Positions 1 to 6,843 are shown, numbered from the stretch's first letter. The stretch is DNA of 8,752 nucleotides from DAOTVD01 sp034437075 (GCA_034437075.1 DAOTVD010000121.1:1-8752); one strand, 5' to 3'. The notes: generated by a model from the sequence alone, not told the origin. Numbers and translations are program-made.

Positions 1-162
1 TGCACAACATCCACATAAAGTTGAACAGTCCCAGATTGGTGCCGATGGGGAGGGCTTGCACTAGGTGGCTAAGGATCGTTATCATGGTTTGGCTTAATGT
101 GGGCATGTCGCATGACCTGTTGGCTATGTTGGAGAACTTAAACCAACAGATGCCATGCCTAC

Positions 163-2352
163 ATGTTTTTTACCAGAACCAACCCTCATTTAGCGGAAAG
201 TAGAGTTGCTATGGCAACTGCAAAAAACCCTACAGATCGCTTTGGCACGGCGGTCGAATTACATGACGCGCTCACCACGCCAGATGGTATCAGCGATACG
301 ACAATTCACATGCCCATAACCCACAGGGCCACAGATGACATCGCCATCAAAACGCCAAATACAGTGACGGGGCGAAATCGGCTTGCGATGCTCAAGAACA
401 TACGCCATACCTGGATAGAGGGTGTTTTAGAGGGAGCATTACATCATACGCTTCAGCTTACCCTTGGGATGAAAACGCAGTCTGGCGCTGTGAACTCCCC
501 CTGGGACATCCTAGTTCGAACACGTTCTGGAAGTGAACGTATACTGGATCATTCCATTATCGAGGTATTTGACCGTCTAAACGGCAAGCTCCTCATATTA
601 GGTGAACCCGGAAGCGGCAAAACCATTACACTTCTGACACTAGCGCGCTGTCTGCTGGAACGTGCCGAAACCGATATGGTTCATCCTATTCCGATAGTCC
701 TCAATCTTTCATCATGGACTGAAGCGTGCCTCGCGCTAGACGTGTGGATTGTTGAAGAACTCAAACGAATCTATCAAGTCCCGCGTCGCGTCAGCCGTGC
801 CTGGCTACAAGATGATCAAGTGTTGCTCTTGTTAGATGGTTTGGATGAAGTGGATATAAAGAACCGCGCAAGCTGTGTGGCCAGTATCAATGCCTATCGT
901 GAGGATAATGGGTTTGTCGATATTGTGGTCTGTAGTCGCACCAAAGACTATGAGGCCCTGACCCATCAACTCGTTCTGAATGGTGCTATTGTCATTCAGC
1001 CTCTAAGCCGCGCTCAGATCGAGGCTTACTTGCGAGACCTTGGCACGGATTTCGAGCCCATTGTTGCCCTATTGCATGACGACCCTGCACTCCTAGAGTT
1101 ATGTCAATCCCCATTGATGCTGAGTGTCATCGCCCTAACTTATGGTTCCGATGATGTGGCCTTACCTATAGAGAATGATGCCGAGGCGTTGCGGAATGCT
1201 ATTTTTGACGCCTATGTGAAGCAGTCTTTTCGGCGAAACGAGAGTAACACGCCCTATACAATGGCCTACACATACCAACAGCTCAGTTGGCTCGCTCGCA
1301 CAATGCAAACGCACAGTCAGAGCATATTCGAGATCGAGAATTTGCAACCAACTTGGTTAGGTGAACAAGGGCTGCGTGAGTTCATTTGGGTTCATCGCAC
1401 GGTTGTCGTCGTAATTGGTTGTGTTGTATGGGGCGGGGCGCATCTAATGTCCCAGGTCGCAGGCGGCATGCCCCTTTGGAACGCGCCTCTAAGCACGCTG
1501 GCCTTTATGACTAGTGGGGCACTGTACGCCTTCCTGATGACCGGACGCCGATATGCCCATTGGTTGAATGGGGTTGTGATTGCAGCAATCATGTCTGTGG
1601 CCTTCGTTGGGCGTGGCAGTACGCCGTTTGAAGGTATCCTGTTTGGCGTGATTTTTGGGCTCATTTATCTGGTCTTCGCTACAGTCTTGCAGCGACAGGG
1701 TTATCATCCGCACGCCGTGCGGCCAATCGAAAAAGTACGCTTTTCTCGAACAAACGTCAAGCTGTTACCGGCGGTTTTCACGGGGATTATCGTTGGGATC
1801 GGCATCGTAAATGCTCAACAGCCGATTATGCACCCCACACGTCTACCATTAGCGTTGATTGCCGCAGTCGTCCCCCTCACCATTGTGATCATGGTATTGA
1901 CCGGGTTGACCAGGAACACCGTGGGGACTGGCTTGCACCCTAACCAGGGCATCAAGTATTCTTTTCGGAATGGTTTACGTATCGCTTTAACCTATACAGT
2001 CTTCATATTTGTGGCAATATTCACAGCGCAGTTTTTGCTGAACGGCTTCTCGCAAGCGGCGACCGAAGCCGTGGGCACGTCTCTCTATCAGTTTTGGGTA
2101 GTGGCTTTTGTGTTTGGGCTGGCACCCGCCATTCAGCATATAGTTTTGCGTGCCCTGCTAAGACGCAATTTAGGGCTACCTTGGAACTATGCCGCATTTC
2201 TGGATTATGCTTCGCGTTTGATTCTGGTGCGTCGTTTGGGTGGAAGCTACATTTTCATCCATCGATATCTGTTGGAATATTTCGCCGCACGACACGAATC
2301 GGAACCCGCCCGTCGTGGCAAAAAACCGCGTCTGTGGGAGATTTTGCCCTAA
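163..2352 (+). CDS. NACHT-domain STAND NTPase with multi-pass membrane C-terminus
   Basis: Predicted membrane-bound signalling NTPase of 729 aa if begun at ATG 163. Residues 76-146 (from MLKNIRHTWIEGVLEG) match the linker that precedes NACHT domains in Chloroflexota and cyanobacterial proteins as I recall them. Walker A is GEPGSGKT (147-154) and Walker B is LLLLDGLDE with D225, D228 and E229; VVCSRTKDYEAL follows as the sensor-like strand. From about 411 to 663 there are roughly eight hydrophobic segments, then the family-typical ending FIHRYLLEYFAARH near residue 700. No leucine-rich, WD or TPR sensor repeats are visible. The start is uncertain: neither ATG 163 nor ATG 211 (M17) has a good ribosome-binding site, and M76 (388) is also possible. 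The frame upstream is closed by TAA at 139-141. Role is inferred: NACHT proteins act as nucleotide-dependent switches, some in phage defence, but nothing here assigns a ligand. Confidence 0.85.
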   Translation: MFFTRTNPHLAESRVAMATAKNPTDRFGTAVELHDALTTPDGISDTTIHMPITHRATDDIAIKTPNTVTGRNRLAMLKNIRHTWIEGVLEGALHHTLQLTLGMKTQSGAVNSPWDILVRTRSGSERILDHSIIEVFDRLNGKLLILGEPGSGKTITLLTLARCLLERAETDMVHPIPIVLNLSSWTEACLALDVWIVEELKRIYQVPRRVSRAWLQDDQVLLLLDGLDEVDIKNRASCVASINAYREDNGFVDIVVCSRTKDYEALTHQLVLNGAIVIQPLSRAQIEAYLRDLGTDFEPIVALLHDDPALLELCQSPLMLSVIALTYGSDDVALPIENDAEALRNAIFDAYVKQSFRRNESNTPYTMAYTYQQLSWLARTMQTHSQSIFEIENLQPTWLGEQGLREFIWVHRTVVVVIGCVVWGGAHLMSQVAGGMPLWNAPLSTLAFMTSGALYAFLMTGRRYAHWLNGVVIAAIMSVAFVGRGSTPFEGILFGVIFGLIYLVFATVLQRQGYHPHAVRPIEKVRFSRTNVKLLPAVFTGIIVGIGIVNAQQPIMHPTRLPLALIAAVVPLTIVIMVLTGLTRNTVGTGLHPNQGIKYSFRNGLRIALTYTVFIFVAIFTAQFLLNGFSQAATEAVGTSLYQFWVVAFVFGLAPAIQHIVLRALLRRNLGLPWNYAAFLDYASRLILVRRLGGSYIFIHRYLLEYFAARHESEPARRGKKPRLWEILP
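181..273 (+). other. Remnant of a Ser/Thr protein kinase C-lobe end, in frame with NACHT
   Basis: Residues 7-37 of the NACHT ORF (NPHLAESRVAMATAKNPTDR, then FGTAVELHDAL) follow the pattern at the end of bacterial Hanks-type kinase domains, where 'P.L...v..vi.rALAKdPadRFqta.eL..aL' ends with the conserved Arg of the last helix. The rest of a kinase (HRDLKP, DFG, APE) cannot be found in any forward frame of the upstream 162 bases, all of which are interrupted by stops or show no motif. The simplest reading is a former kinase-NACHT fusion whose kinase part has been broken or frameshifted near the window edge. A fresh start inside the old gene would also explain the poor start signals. Confidence 0.6.
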
Positions 2353-2371
2353 GGCTTTTCCAGAAAAATAA

Positions 2372-2455
2372 TTACCCCTCCCCGAACTCAGGGATAGGTT
2401 ATTATGCGCACGAGTAAGTTCACCCCGAATTCGGGAGGAGCTAGAGGTGGGGTAA
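2372..2455. repeat. 84-bp imperfect inverted-repeat element (REP/MITE-like)
   Basis: The element is bounded by TTACCCC (2372-2378) and its exact reverse complement GGGGTAA (2449-2455). Inside lie a perfect 12-bp palindrome, CCCGAATTCGGG (2424-2435), and a related degenerate copy around CCCGAACTCAGGG (2381-2393). CTCC and GGAG runs next to each palindrome extend the pairing of the two arms. It starts 19 bases after the NACHT stop codon and could form a stem-loop at the 3' end of that mRNA, but there is no clean T-tract, so I do not call it an intrinsic terminator. It resembles short palindromic repeats scattered in intergenic DNA of Chloroflexota and cyanobacteria; that is recall, and copy number cannot be judged from this window. 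Confidence 0.55.
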
Positions 2456-2539
2456 AATCAAGACTGTATCCTTTTCGACGAAAGCAAGCGGCATAGTTAA
2501 ATACTTGGAAAACCTTAGCGCTTGCTGGCGGCGAACGAC

Positions 2540-2557
2540 ATCGTCCGATCAGACGAT
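2540..2557. promoter_or_regulatory. Operator-like inverted repeat upstream of the sensor kinase
   Basis: Perfect 6-bp arms ATCGTC (2540-2545) and GACGAT (2552-2557) are separated by 6 bases. The right arm reaches the expected -35 zone of the TATAAT box at 2580-2585. NarL/FixJ regulators usually bind dyads, so autoregulation by the downstream response regulator is possible but is inference only. Confidence 0.35.
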
Positions 2558-2579
2558 TCTGTGATGCAGCGAGATTTCA

Positions 2580-2585
2580 TATAAT
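2580..2585 (+). promoter_or_regulatory. Candidate -10 box for the two-component operon
   Basis: A perfect TATAAT lies 32 bases before the ATG at 2618. The matching -35 position (about 2557-2562, TTCTGT) is a poor fit to TTGACA, so the promoter may need an activator. The predicted leader is about 25 nt. Confidence 0.4.
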
Positions 2586-2617
2586 TGTAAAAATGATGAG
2601 ATTAGAATTATGCTGAC

Positions 2618-4702
2618 ATGACTGATAAACGCGAGAACAGTGCCATCATGACGTTGGATGCTGATTACAGCATCAGCGATGAGGTTCTGCACCATATTGC
2701 GTTAGGCACTGCCGCAAGAAGTGGCGAGAGCTTTTTTTGTGCGTTAGTAGAGCACATCGCCAAAGCAATCGAGGCGGATATGGTGTTTGTCACCAAATGT
2801 CTGACGCCTGATCGATCTGAAGTGAAAACACTCGCCCATTGGTTCAAAGGAGCTCTTGCCGACGATTTTGAGTATGAAATAGCCCCCTTCCCATGTACCC
2901 ATGTGATGCAGGGCAAAGTCTATATCCAATTCTCCAATCTGCTAGACGATTACCCCGAAGAAATGGAAGAAATGGAAAGCTATATCGGCATCCCACTCGT
3001 GAGCACCAAAGATGAAATTTTGGGGCATATCGTCGTCATGAACGAGCGTTCGCTTGAGAAACAACCCAAAGGCTTATCTGCCCTGCGCATCTTCGCAACC
3101 CGGGCCGCCGCAGAACTAGAACGCTTGCAGTCCGAGGAAAAACTCAAAACATCAGAAGAACGCTATCGTTTGCTTTTTGATGCCAATCCTCTGCCGATCT
3201 TTGTGTTTGATGTCGATACATACGAAATATTAGATGCTAACCGTTATGCTTTACGCGCCTACGGCTATGATGAGGTAGCGATCAAAGCTATGCGGATGAA
3301 TGACTTTGTTCCACAAGAGGAGCATGAACGCTTTGATGAGTGGATGAAAAAACCCCTCCAACCCAACCAACCGTGGGATTGTGTGTTTACCCATCGCACA
3401 AAAGACGGTCAGCAGTTGACCGTGCAATTATCGCGGCGTTTCTTACGATTCGAAGGGCGCGCCGCTTGCCTGAGCCTGGTGAATGACATTACCGAGCGCC
3501 GTCGCATCGAGCAAGAACGCGATGAAGCGTATCAATCATTAGAACAGCGTGTGATGGAACGCACATACGAGATTGAACGTCGCCAACAAATTGCCGAGAG
3601 CTCGCGCGATGCGCTAAAAACCATCAACTCGCAAGCAAAAATCGAAAATGTGATCGATCACATCACCCAGCAAGCTACGATATTGCTAGGCGCTGATGCT
3701 GTGGTGACATGCCAATATCTGGAAGATGATAAACGGTGCATCTTGCAAGCTCAACACGGTTTACAGACCGTACTGAGTGCCGATCCACCGCCCGGTTGGC
3801 AACTCATCCAAAATAGGGTCGATGAAATGGCGCCGATTGCCATCAACAATGGCAAGATTTTCGCAAGCTCGGCTAGCAATGTTGCCTACCAACAACAGTT
3901 TCAAGCGCTACTCGCTGTACCGCTGACTATTCGGACATCTGCTTATGGCTACCTGATTTTATATTATCTGGATCCACGCTCGTTTTCAGAGGAAGAAACG
4001 CGGCTCGCCGTGACATTTGCCGACCAGATGGCGTTGGCGCTGGAAAATTCTGACCTACGTCAAGAAGCAGAAGCCTTTGCCGTTATGGAAGAACGTAATC
4101 GCCTGGCCCGCGACTTGCACGATGCCGTGACGCAAACCTTATGGTCGGCTAGTCTGCTGGCAGATGTCATCCCCGACATCTGGCACAAGGATCAACAACG
4201 TGCCCAAACACGCTTGGAGCAACTCGCGCAGTTAAACCGTATTGCACTCCAAGAGATGCGCGCTTTGCTGTTGGGTTTACGCCCGAAGTCGTTGGTGGAG
4301 ACCAAAATGGAAGACCTGCTGGGGCAGTTGCTAGCAACGTTGCAAGAACAAACCCAGGCACAGATTGAATTAGTCACCTCTGGAGAATTGAGAGACACCC
4401 CCGCAGACGTTCAGATAGCCTATTACCGCGTCGCACAAGAAGCTCTCAATAATGTCATTCGTCACTCTGAGGCAACGCGGGTGGTTATGCACCTTGCTTG
4501 CAACGATGGTCACGATTTAGTGTTAACTATCGAGGATAATGGTAAGGGCTTTGACCCAGAAAACATTACCCCCAATCACTTTGGCACCAAAATCATGCGT
4601 GAGCGTGCTGCTTCAATCGATGCCGATCTGAAGTTATTAAGTCATGTTGGCACGGGCACCAAAGTTGAAATGACATGGTTATACAAGAAAGCGAGTTCAT
4701 AG
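2618..4702 (+). CDS. GAF-PAS-GAF sensor histidine kinase (HisKA_3/NarL type)
   Basis: A 694-aa cytoplasmic sensor kinase that should autophosphorylate and pass phosphate to the regulator encoded next to it. No membrane segment or signal peptide is seen. Domain order: N-terminal GAF (about 20-170, with a PCTHVMQG motif at 92-99), PAS (about 178-296, starting SEERYRLLFDANPLPIFVFD and ending VNDITERRRIEQ), a charged coiled coil (295-335), second GAF (about 332-478), then the HisKA_3 dimerisation domain with ERNRLARDLHDAVTQTL, where H501 is the phosphoacceptor. The HATPase follows with N-box EALNN (E608-N612), G1 box EDNGKGF (639-645) and the late GTGTK motif. All catalytic boxes look intact. ATG 2618 has only a weak purine stretch upstream; ATG 2648 (M11) is an alternative. 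The signal could be a small ligand, redox or light through GAF/PAS. No cofactor can be assigned from sequence alone. Confidence 0.92.
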   Translation: MTDKRENSAIMTLDADYSISDEVLHHIALGTAARSGESFFCALVEHIAKAIEADMVFVTKCLTPDRSEVKTLAHWFKGALADDFEYEIAPFPCTHVMQGKVYIQFSNLLDDYPEEMEEMESYIGIPLVSTKDEILGHIVVMNERSLEKQPKGLSALRIFATRAAAELERLQSEEKLKTSEERYRLLFDANPLPIFVFDVDTYEILDANRYALRAYGYDEVAIKAMRMNDFVPQEEHERFDEWMKKPLQPNQPWDCVFTHRTKDGQQLTVQLSRRFLRFEGRAACLSLVNDITERRRIEQERDEAYQSLEQRVMERTYEIERRQQIAESSRDALKTINSQAKIENVIDHITQQATILLGADAVVTCQYLEDDKRCILQAQHGLQTVLSADPPPGWQLIQNRVDEMAPIAINNGKIFASSASNVAYQQQFQALLAVPLTIRTSAYGYLILYYLDPRSFSEEETRLAVTFADQMALALENSDLRQEAEAFAVMEERNRLARDLHDAVTQTLWSASLLADVIPDIWHKDQQRAQTRLEQLAQLNRIALQEMRALLLGLRPKSLVETKMEDLLGQLLATLQEQTQAQIELVTSGELRDTPADVQIAYYRVAQEALNNVIRHSEATRVVMHLACNDGHDLVLTIEDNGKGFDPENITPNHFGTKIMRERAASIDADLKLLSHVGTGTKVEMTWLYKKASS

Positions 4703-5343
4703 TGCTCCCAAATATTCGTGTCATGTTAGTTGACGATCACTCGATTGTGCATGTTGGCATCACTGGCATTATGGAAGCCTTTGACGGTATCGAACTTATT
4801 GGCGAGGCGGCGTCTGGTGAAGTAGCCGTAACGATGGCAAAAGAACTGCAACCGGATGTCATCCTGATGGACTTACGCCTTCCCGAAATGGATGGTATCG
4901 AAACCACACGCCAGATTAAGACCCTGTATCCTGAGATTCAAGTGATTGTCTTAACCAGCTATGAAAATACCGCCGATATTCAAAAAGCCCTGTCGGCGGG
5001 TGCGGTGGGCTATCTGTTGAAAAATGTGTCTGCCACCGAACTGGAAAGCGCCATCCGTAGCGCGGCGCAGGGGCATAAAACCCTCGCACCCGAAGCCGCA
5101 CAAGCACTCATCGAGTATTCGCATATCAAAGAAGTCGCAGGCAAAAATCTCACGGATCGAGAGATAGAAGTGCTTGGCTTTTTAGCGCAGGGATTCAGCA
5201 ACTCGCAGATCGCTGCAAAGCTCGTTGTTAGCCCTTTCACAGTTAAGGCGCATGTTAGCAATATCCTGGGCAAGTTGGGGGTCAATACACGTGCCGAAGC
5301 CGCCGCCTATGCCGTTCAGCATCATTTGGTACAACTTGATTAA
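4675..5343 (+). CDS. NarL/FixJ-family response regulator (REC-LuxR HTH)
   Basis: DNA-binding partner of the upstream kinase. The receiver domain (about 14-130) has the acidic pair D20/D21, phosphoacceptor D66 in ILMDLRLPEMDG, T94 in VLTSY and K116 in YLLKN, a complete phosphorylation site. The LuxR-type helix-turn-helix (about 157-219) reads NLTDREIEVLGFLAQG, then SNSQIAAKLVVSPFTVKAHV. Length (222 aa) is normal. The start given is ATG 4675, which overlaps the kinase gene by 28 bases. GTG 4702 is a strong rival: it overlaps the kinase stop as TAGTG, follows an AAGAAAGCGAG stretch, and gives MLPNIRVMLVDDH, the usual distance to the receiver for this family. Either way the two genes are translationally coupled and certainly one operon. 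Targets are unknown. Confidence 0.92.
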   Translation: MVIQESEFIVLPNIRVMLVDDHSIVHVGITGIMEAFDGIELIGEAASGEVAVTMAKELQPDVILMDLRLPEMDGIETTRQIKTLYPEIQVIVLTSYENTADIQKALSAGAVGYLLKNVSATELESAIRSAAQGHKTLAPEAAQALIEYSHIKEVAGKNLTDREIEVLGFLAQGFSNSQIAAKLVVSPFTVKAHVSNILGKLGVNTRAEAAAYAVQHHLVQLD

Positions 5344-5429
5344 CTCGGCGGCGATTGGCATAAATGGGCGAGTCGGTACCCTGACGCGCGCGGCTGAATG
5401 GTTATCTGAATGCATAAGGAGTATGGACG

Positions 5430-6254
5430 ATGACGGATAATGGCAGTGGCGGCGGATGCCTCAATGGGTTGTGGATGCTCGTGTTGGTGCTTGTTGGGGC
5501 GATCATCATGCAGGAGCGAACGACGCCAGACATCACCGACGATAACGCACAAACGCCGGATTTTCCGGCGGTGGAAGTCGTGCTAACGCCGACAGAGACG
5601 GGTGTCACCTGGGACGAGTTAACGGCGGCTCACGATAGTCTAGATCATCGCTTGGGGACACTGGCCGCAGGCGGGCAGATTATGGGCGGATATACGCTGG
5701 ATAGCAACCTGCTCGACATGACCCTCGTCATACGCTTCAGCGAGGGAACAGCGTCATATGAAGATGTGTTAGACGTGCTGCTTGAGTCGGGTTATATCGA
5801 ATTCGTCGATCTCAGCGCTGTGGAGGCGTCGGCTTTGCAAGGCTATGAAGGTCAGGCCATTGCCACCAGCGCGAGTGTCGAGCGGACGGGCGATGCGCGC
5901 GGTCAAATCGTCTTTCCGACCATCTTAACGCATGAAGACATCCAACAAGCAACCGCTACGGGCATGGGGGCGGCAGATGGCCTGGGCAACATGATGGTGC
6001 AGATCGACCTAACCCCCGACGGGGCGGCCCGCTTAGGCGCATTTACCGAGGCGAACATTGGCAGCGGGCTAGCAGTGGTGCTGGATGGCGTGGTGCTGAC
6101 CGTGCCAATCATTCAAGGTCGTGTTGAGACGCCCGTTATCGTGACGGGCGATTTCACCGAGGCGGAGGTTGTCGCGCTGGCGGCGCAGATTAACAGTAGG
6201 CCGCTGCCCATCGCGCTGACCGTGCAGCGGGTGACCCAAATTGGCGCGCCCTAG
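5430..6254 (+). CDS. Membrane-anchored orphan SecD periplasmic (P1 base + head) domain protein
   Basis: A 274-aa protein with one N-terminal membrane segment (about 13-27, GLWMLVLVLVGAIIM) and an extracytoplasmic remainder. Residues 46-130 resemble the SecD P1 base (VTWDELTAAHDSLDHRLGTL, then LVIRF and YIEFVDLS, parallel to 'R.A.GV... I.VQLPG... A.LEF'). Residues 150-270 resemble the P1 head, with VQIDLTPDGAARLGAFTEAN, then GSGLAVVLDGVVLTVPII, ITG-like VTGDFTEAEVVALA, and PLPIALTV. In true SecD this domain grips translocated protein and is followed by five or more membrane helices. Those are missing here, so it cannot be a standard Sec translocase subunit. The start is fixed by AAGGAG (5416-5421), 8 bases before the ATG. 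It lies 86 bases downstream of the response regulator and may share its transcript. Function unknown; envelope stress or substrate binding is a guess. Confidence 0.8.
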   Translation: MTDNGSGGGCLNGLWMLVLVLVGAIIMQERTTPDITDDNAQTPDFPAVEVVLTPTETGVTWDELTAAHDSLDHRLGTLAAGGQIMGGYTLDSNLLDMTLVIRFSEGTASYEDVLDVLLESGYIEFVDLSAVEASALQGYEGQAIATSASVERTGDARGQIVFPTILTHEDIQQATATGMGAADGLGNMMVQIDLTPDGAARLGAFTEANIGSGLAVVLDGVVLTVPIIQGRVETPVIVTGDFTEAEVVALAAQINSRPLPIALTVQRVTQIGAP

Positions 6255-6259
6255 GCGCG
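6245..6259 (+). other. Short GC hairpin across the SecD-like gene's stop codon
   Basis: CGCGCC (6245-6250), loop CTA, GGCGCG (6254-6259). The stop codon TAG (6252-6254) lies at the loop and first paired base. No T-tract follows, so this is not a canonical terminator; it could protect the 3' end or slow ribosomes at termination. Confidence 0.35.
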
Positions 6260-6332
6260 GTGACGGGGTTAAGCAGACTCGGCACCTAGATCGATGAGAG
6301 ATCACAGGGAAACAAGATATAGGAGAGGCTAA

Positions 6333-6488
6333 ATGATTCAAGGTCTTCCTACCCAATATCGCTTGCTGTCCAGGACAGCCCACCGCGAAAGGACAAGCCC
6401 GGCTCATCCAGCAACACGCTTTGCCCAGAACCATCTGACCGCATCAGGTTCTACGTTGTGGCCTGCGCTGGTCAAATGGGCAAAGTAG
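6333..6488 (+). CDS. Possible 51-aa small protein with good Shine-Dalgarno
   Basis: I do not recognise this ORF. It begins MIQGLPTQYRLLSRTAHRER and ends LWPALVKWAK; it is basic, rich in Arg, His, Thr, Ala and Pro, with no membrane segment and no cysteines. The reason to list it is the start: AGGAGAGG (6321-6328) lies at ideal distance from ATG 6333, in a purine-rich leader. Against it, composition is not clearly protein-like and the DNA from 6365 on has marked potential for secondary structure, including an 8-bp stem whose right arm (6478-6485) abuts the TAG stop. It may be a regulatory leader peptide, the start of a decayed gene, or noise. It lies 78 bases after the SecD-like gene on the same strand. 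Confidence 0.3.
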   Translation: MIQGLPTQYRLLSRTAHRERTSPAHPATRFAQNHLTASGSTLWPALVKWAK

Positions 6489-6554
6489 GCCCCCATCCGC
6501 CAACCCTGCCGAGCTGACACCCATCATTGCTGGGGGCACGGTTTATTCCTGTGC
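6365..6554 (+). ncRNA. Candidate structured RNA with a three-way junction (unclassified)
   Basis: Several perfect pairings follow one another. GCTGTCC (6365-6371) pairs with GGACAGC (6373-6379). CTTTGCCC (6419-6426) pairs with GGGCAAAG (6478-6485), and encloses AGAACC/GGTTCT (6427-6432 with 6447-6452) and TGGCC/GGTCA (about 6459-6463 with 6470-6474), so the fold is a three-way junction. GCCCCCA (6489-6495) pairs with TGGGGGC (6531-6537), and GCACGG (6536-6541) pairs with CC-bulge-GTGC (6548-6554), the last two sharing two bases. I compared it by eye with RNase P RNA, tmRNA, SRP RNA and the TPP, cobalamin, FMN and ZTP riboswitches and saw none of their hallmark sequences. Single stems of this size can arise by chance; the case rests on their density. 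The strand is assumed from flanking genes and the downstream terminator. Confidence 0.3.
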
Positions 6555-6603
6555 ATTGGCGCTTCAGGACGCGGAGTGAGAATTGCGATTATTCGGTGCG
6601 TTA

Positions 6604-6791
6604 CCCCGCGCCGGATACCCGACGCTGGGTCGCGGGGATCACCACTTGCGCAGCAAGTGATGCGTGACGCAGGCACACATACCCCATCCTGGCGCATGCC
6701 AGCATGCGAGGCGTTAGCCTCGCGCCACGCGCCGCATTCGGCCCATATGATGCATCCCTGGTGAGGCGGTGCTGCATCGGAGCATCACCGC
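6604..6791. repeat. GC-rich series of strong hairpins
   Basis: Four stem-loops lie in under 200 bases. CCCCGCG (6604-6610) pairs with CGCGGGG (6631-6637), extended by ACCC/GGGT around loop GACGCT. CACTTGC (6643-6649) pairs with GCAAGTG (6653-6659) over a 3-nt loop. GCGAGGC (6706-6712) pairs with GCCTCGC (6717-6723) over loop GTTA. GCGGTGCTGC (6766-6775) pairs with GCATCACCGC (6782-6791) with one mismatch. GC content is well above the flanking genes. No arm sequence is shared between hairpins, so it is not a tandem repeat. It could be the 3' half of a structured RNA, a cluster of palindromic elements, or a barrier between transcription units. No open reading frame here looks real. Confidence 0.5.
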
Positions 6792-6818
6792 GCGCGGCGG
6801 TGCGCCTGCGGCGTAGCG

Positions 6819-6843
6819 GGGCCGGCTCCAGGCCGGCCCTTTT
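6819..6843 (+). terminator. Intrinsic terminator-like stem-loop
   Basis: GGGCCGGC (6819-6826), 5-base loop TCCAG, exact complement GCCGGCCC (6832-6839), then TTTT (6840-6843). This is the strongest terminator-like signal in the window. The T-tract is short, but the 8-bp all-GC stem compensates. It reads on the + strand and closes the hairpin-rich region, so a transcript from upstream, possibly from the SecD-like gene onward or a separate RNA, should end here. Confidence 0.65.

Noticed and set aside
21..203. 60-codon plus-strand ORF at the left edge
   Set aside because: No ribosome-binding site, begins with TTG, no recognisable motif, and overlaps the NACHT start. Composition does not look protein-like.
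2094..2417. 107-codon plus-strand ORF over the NACHT 3' end
   Set aside because: An out-of-frame shadow of the NACHT gene that extends into the inverted-repeat element; no motif and no ribosome-binding site.
6290..6318. Hammerhead-ribozyme-like string (GATGAG ... GGAAAC)
   Set aside because: The required CUGAUGA core is not present (CGATGAG instead) and flanking bases do not form the needed stems.
6576..6764. 62-codon plus-strand ORF in the hairpin region, and an overlapping one at 6704-6886
   Set aside because: Both are artefacts of GC-rich hairpin DNA. They overlap each other in different frames, have Arg/His/Pro-rich sequence without motifs and no Shine-Dalgarno.
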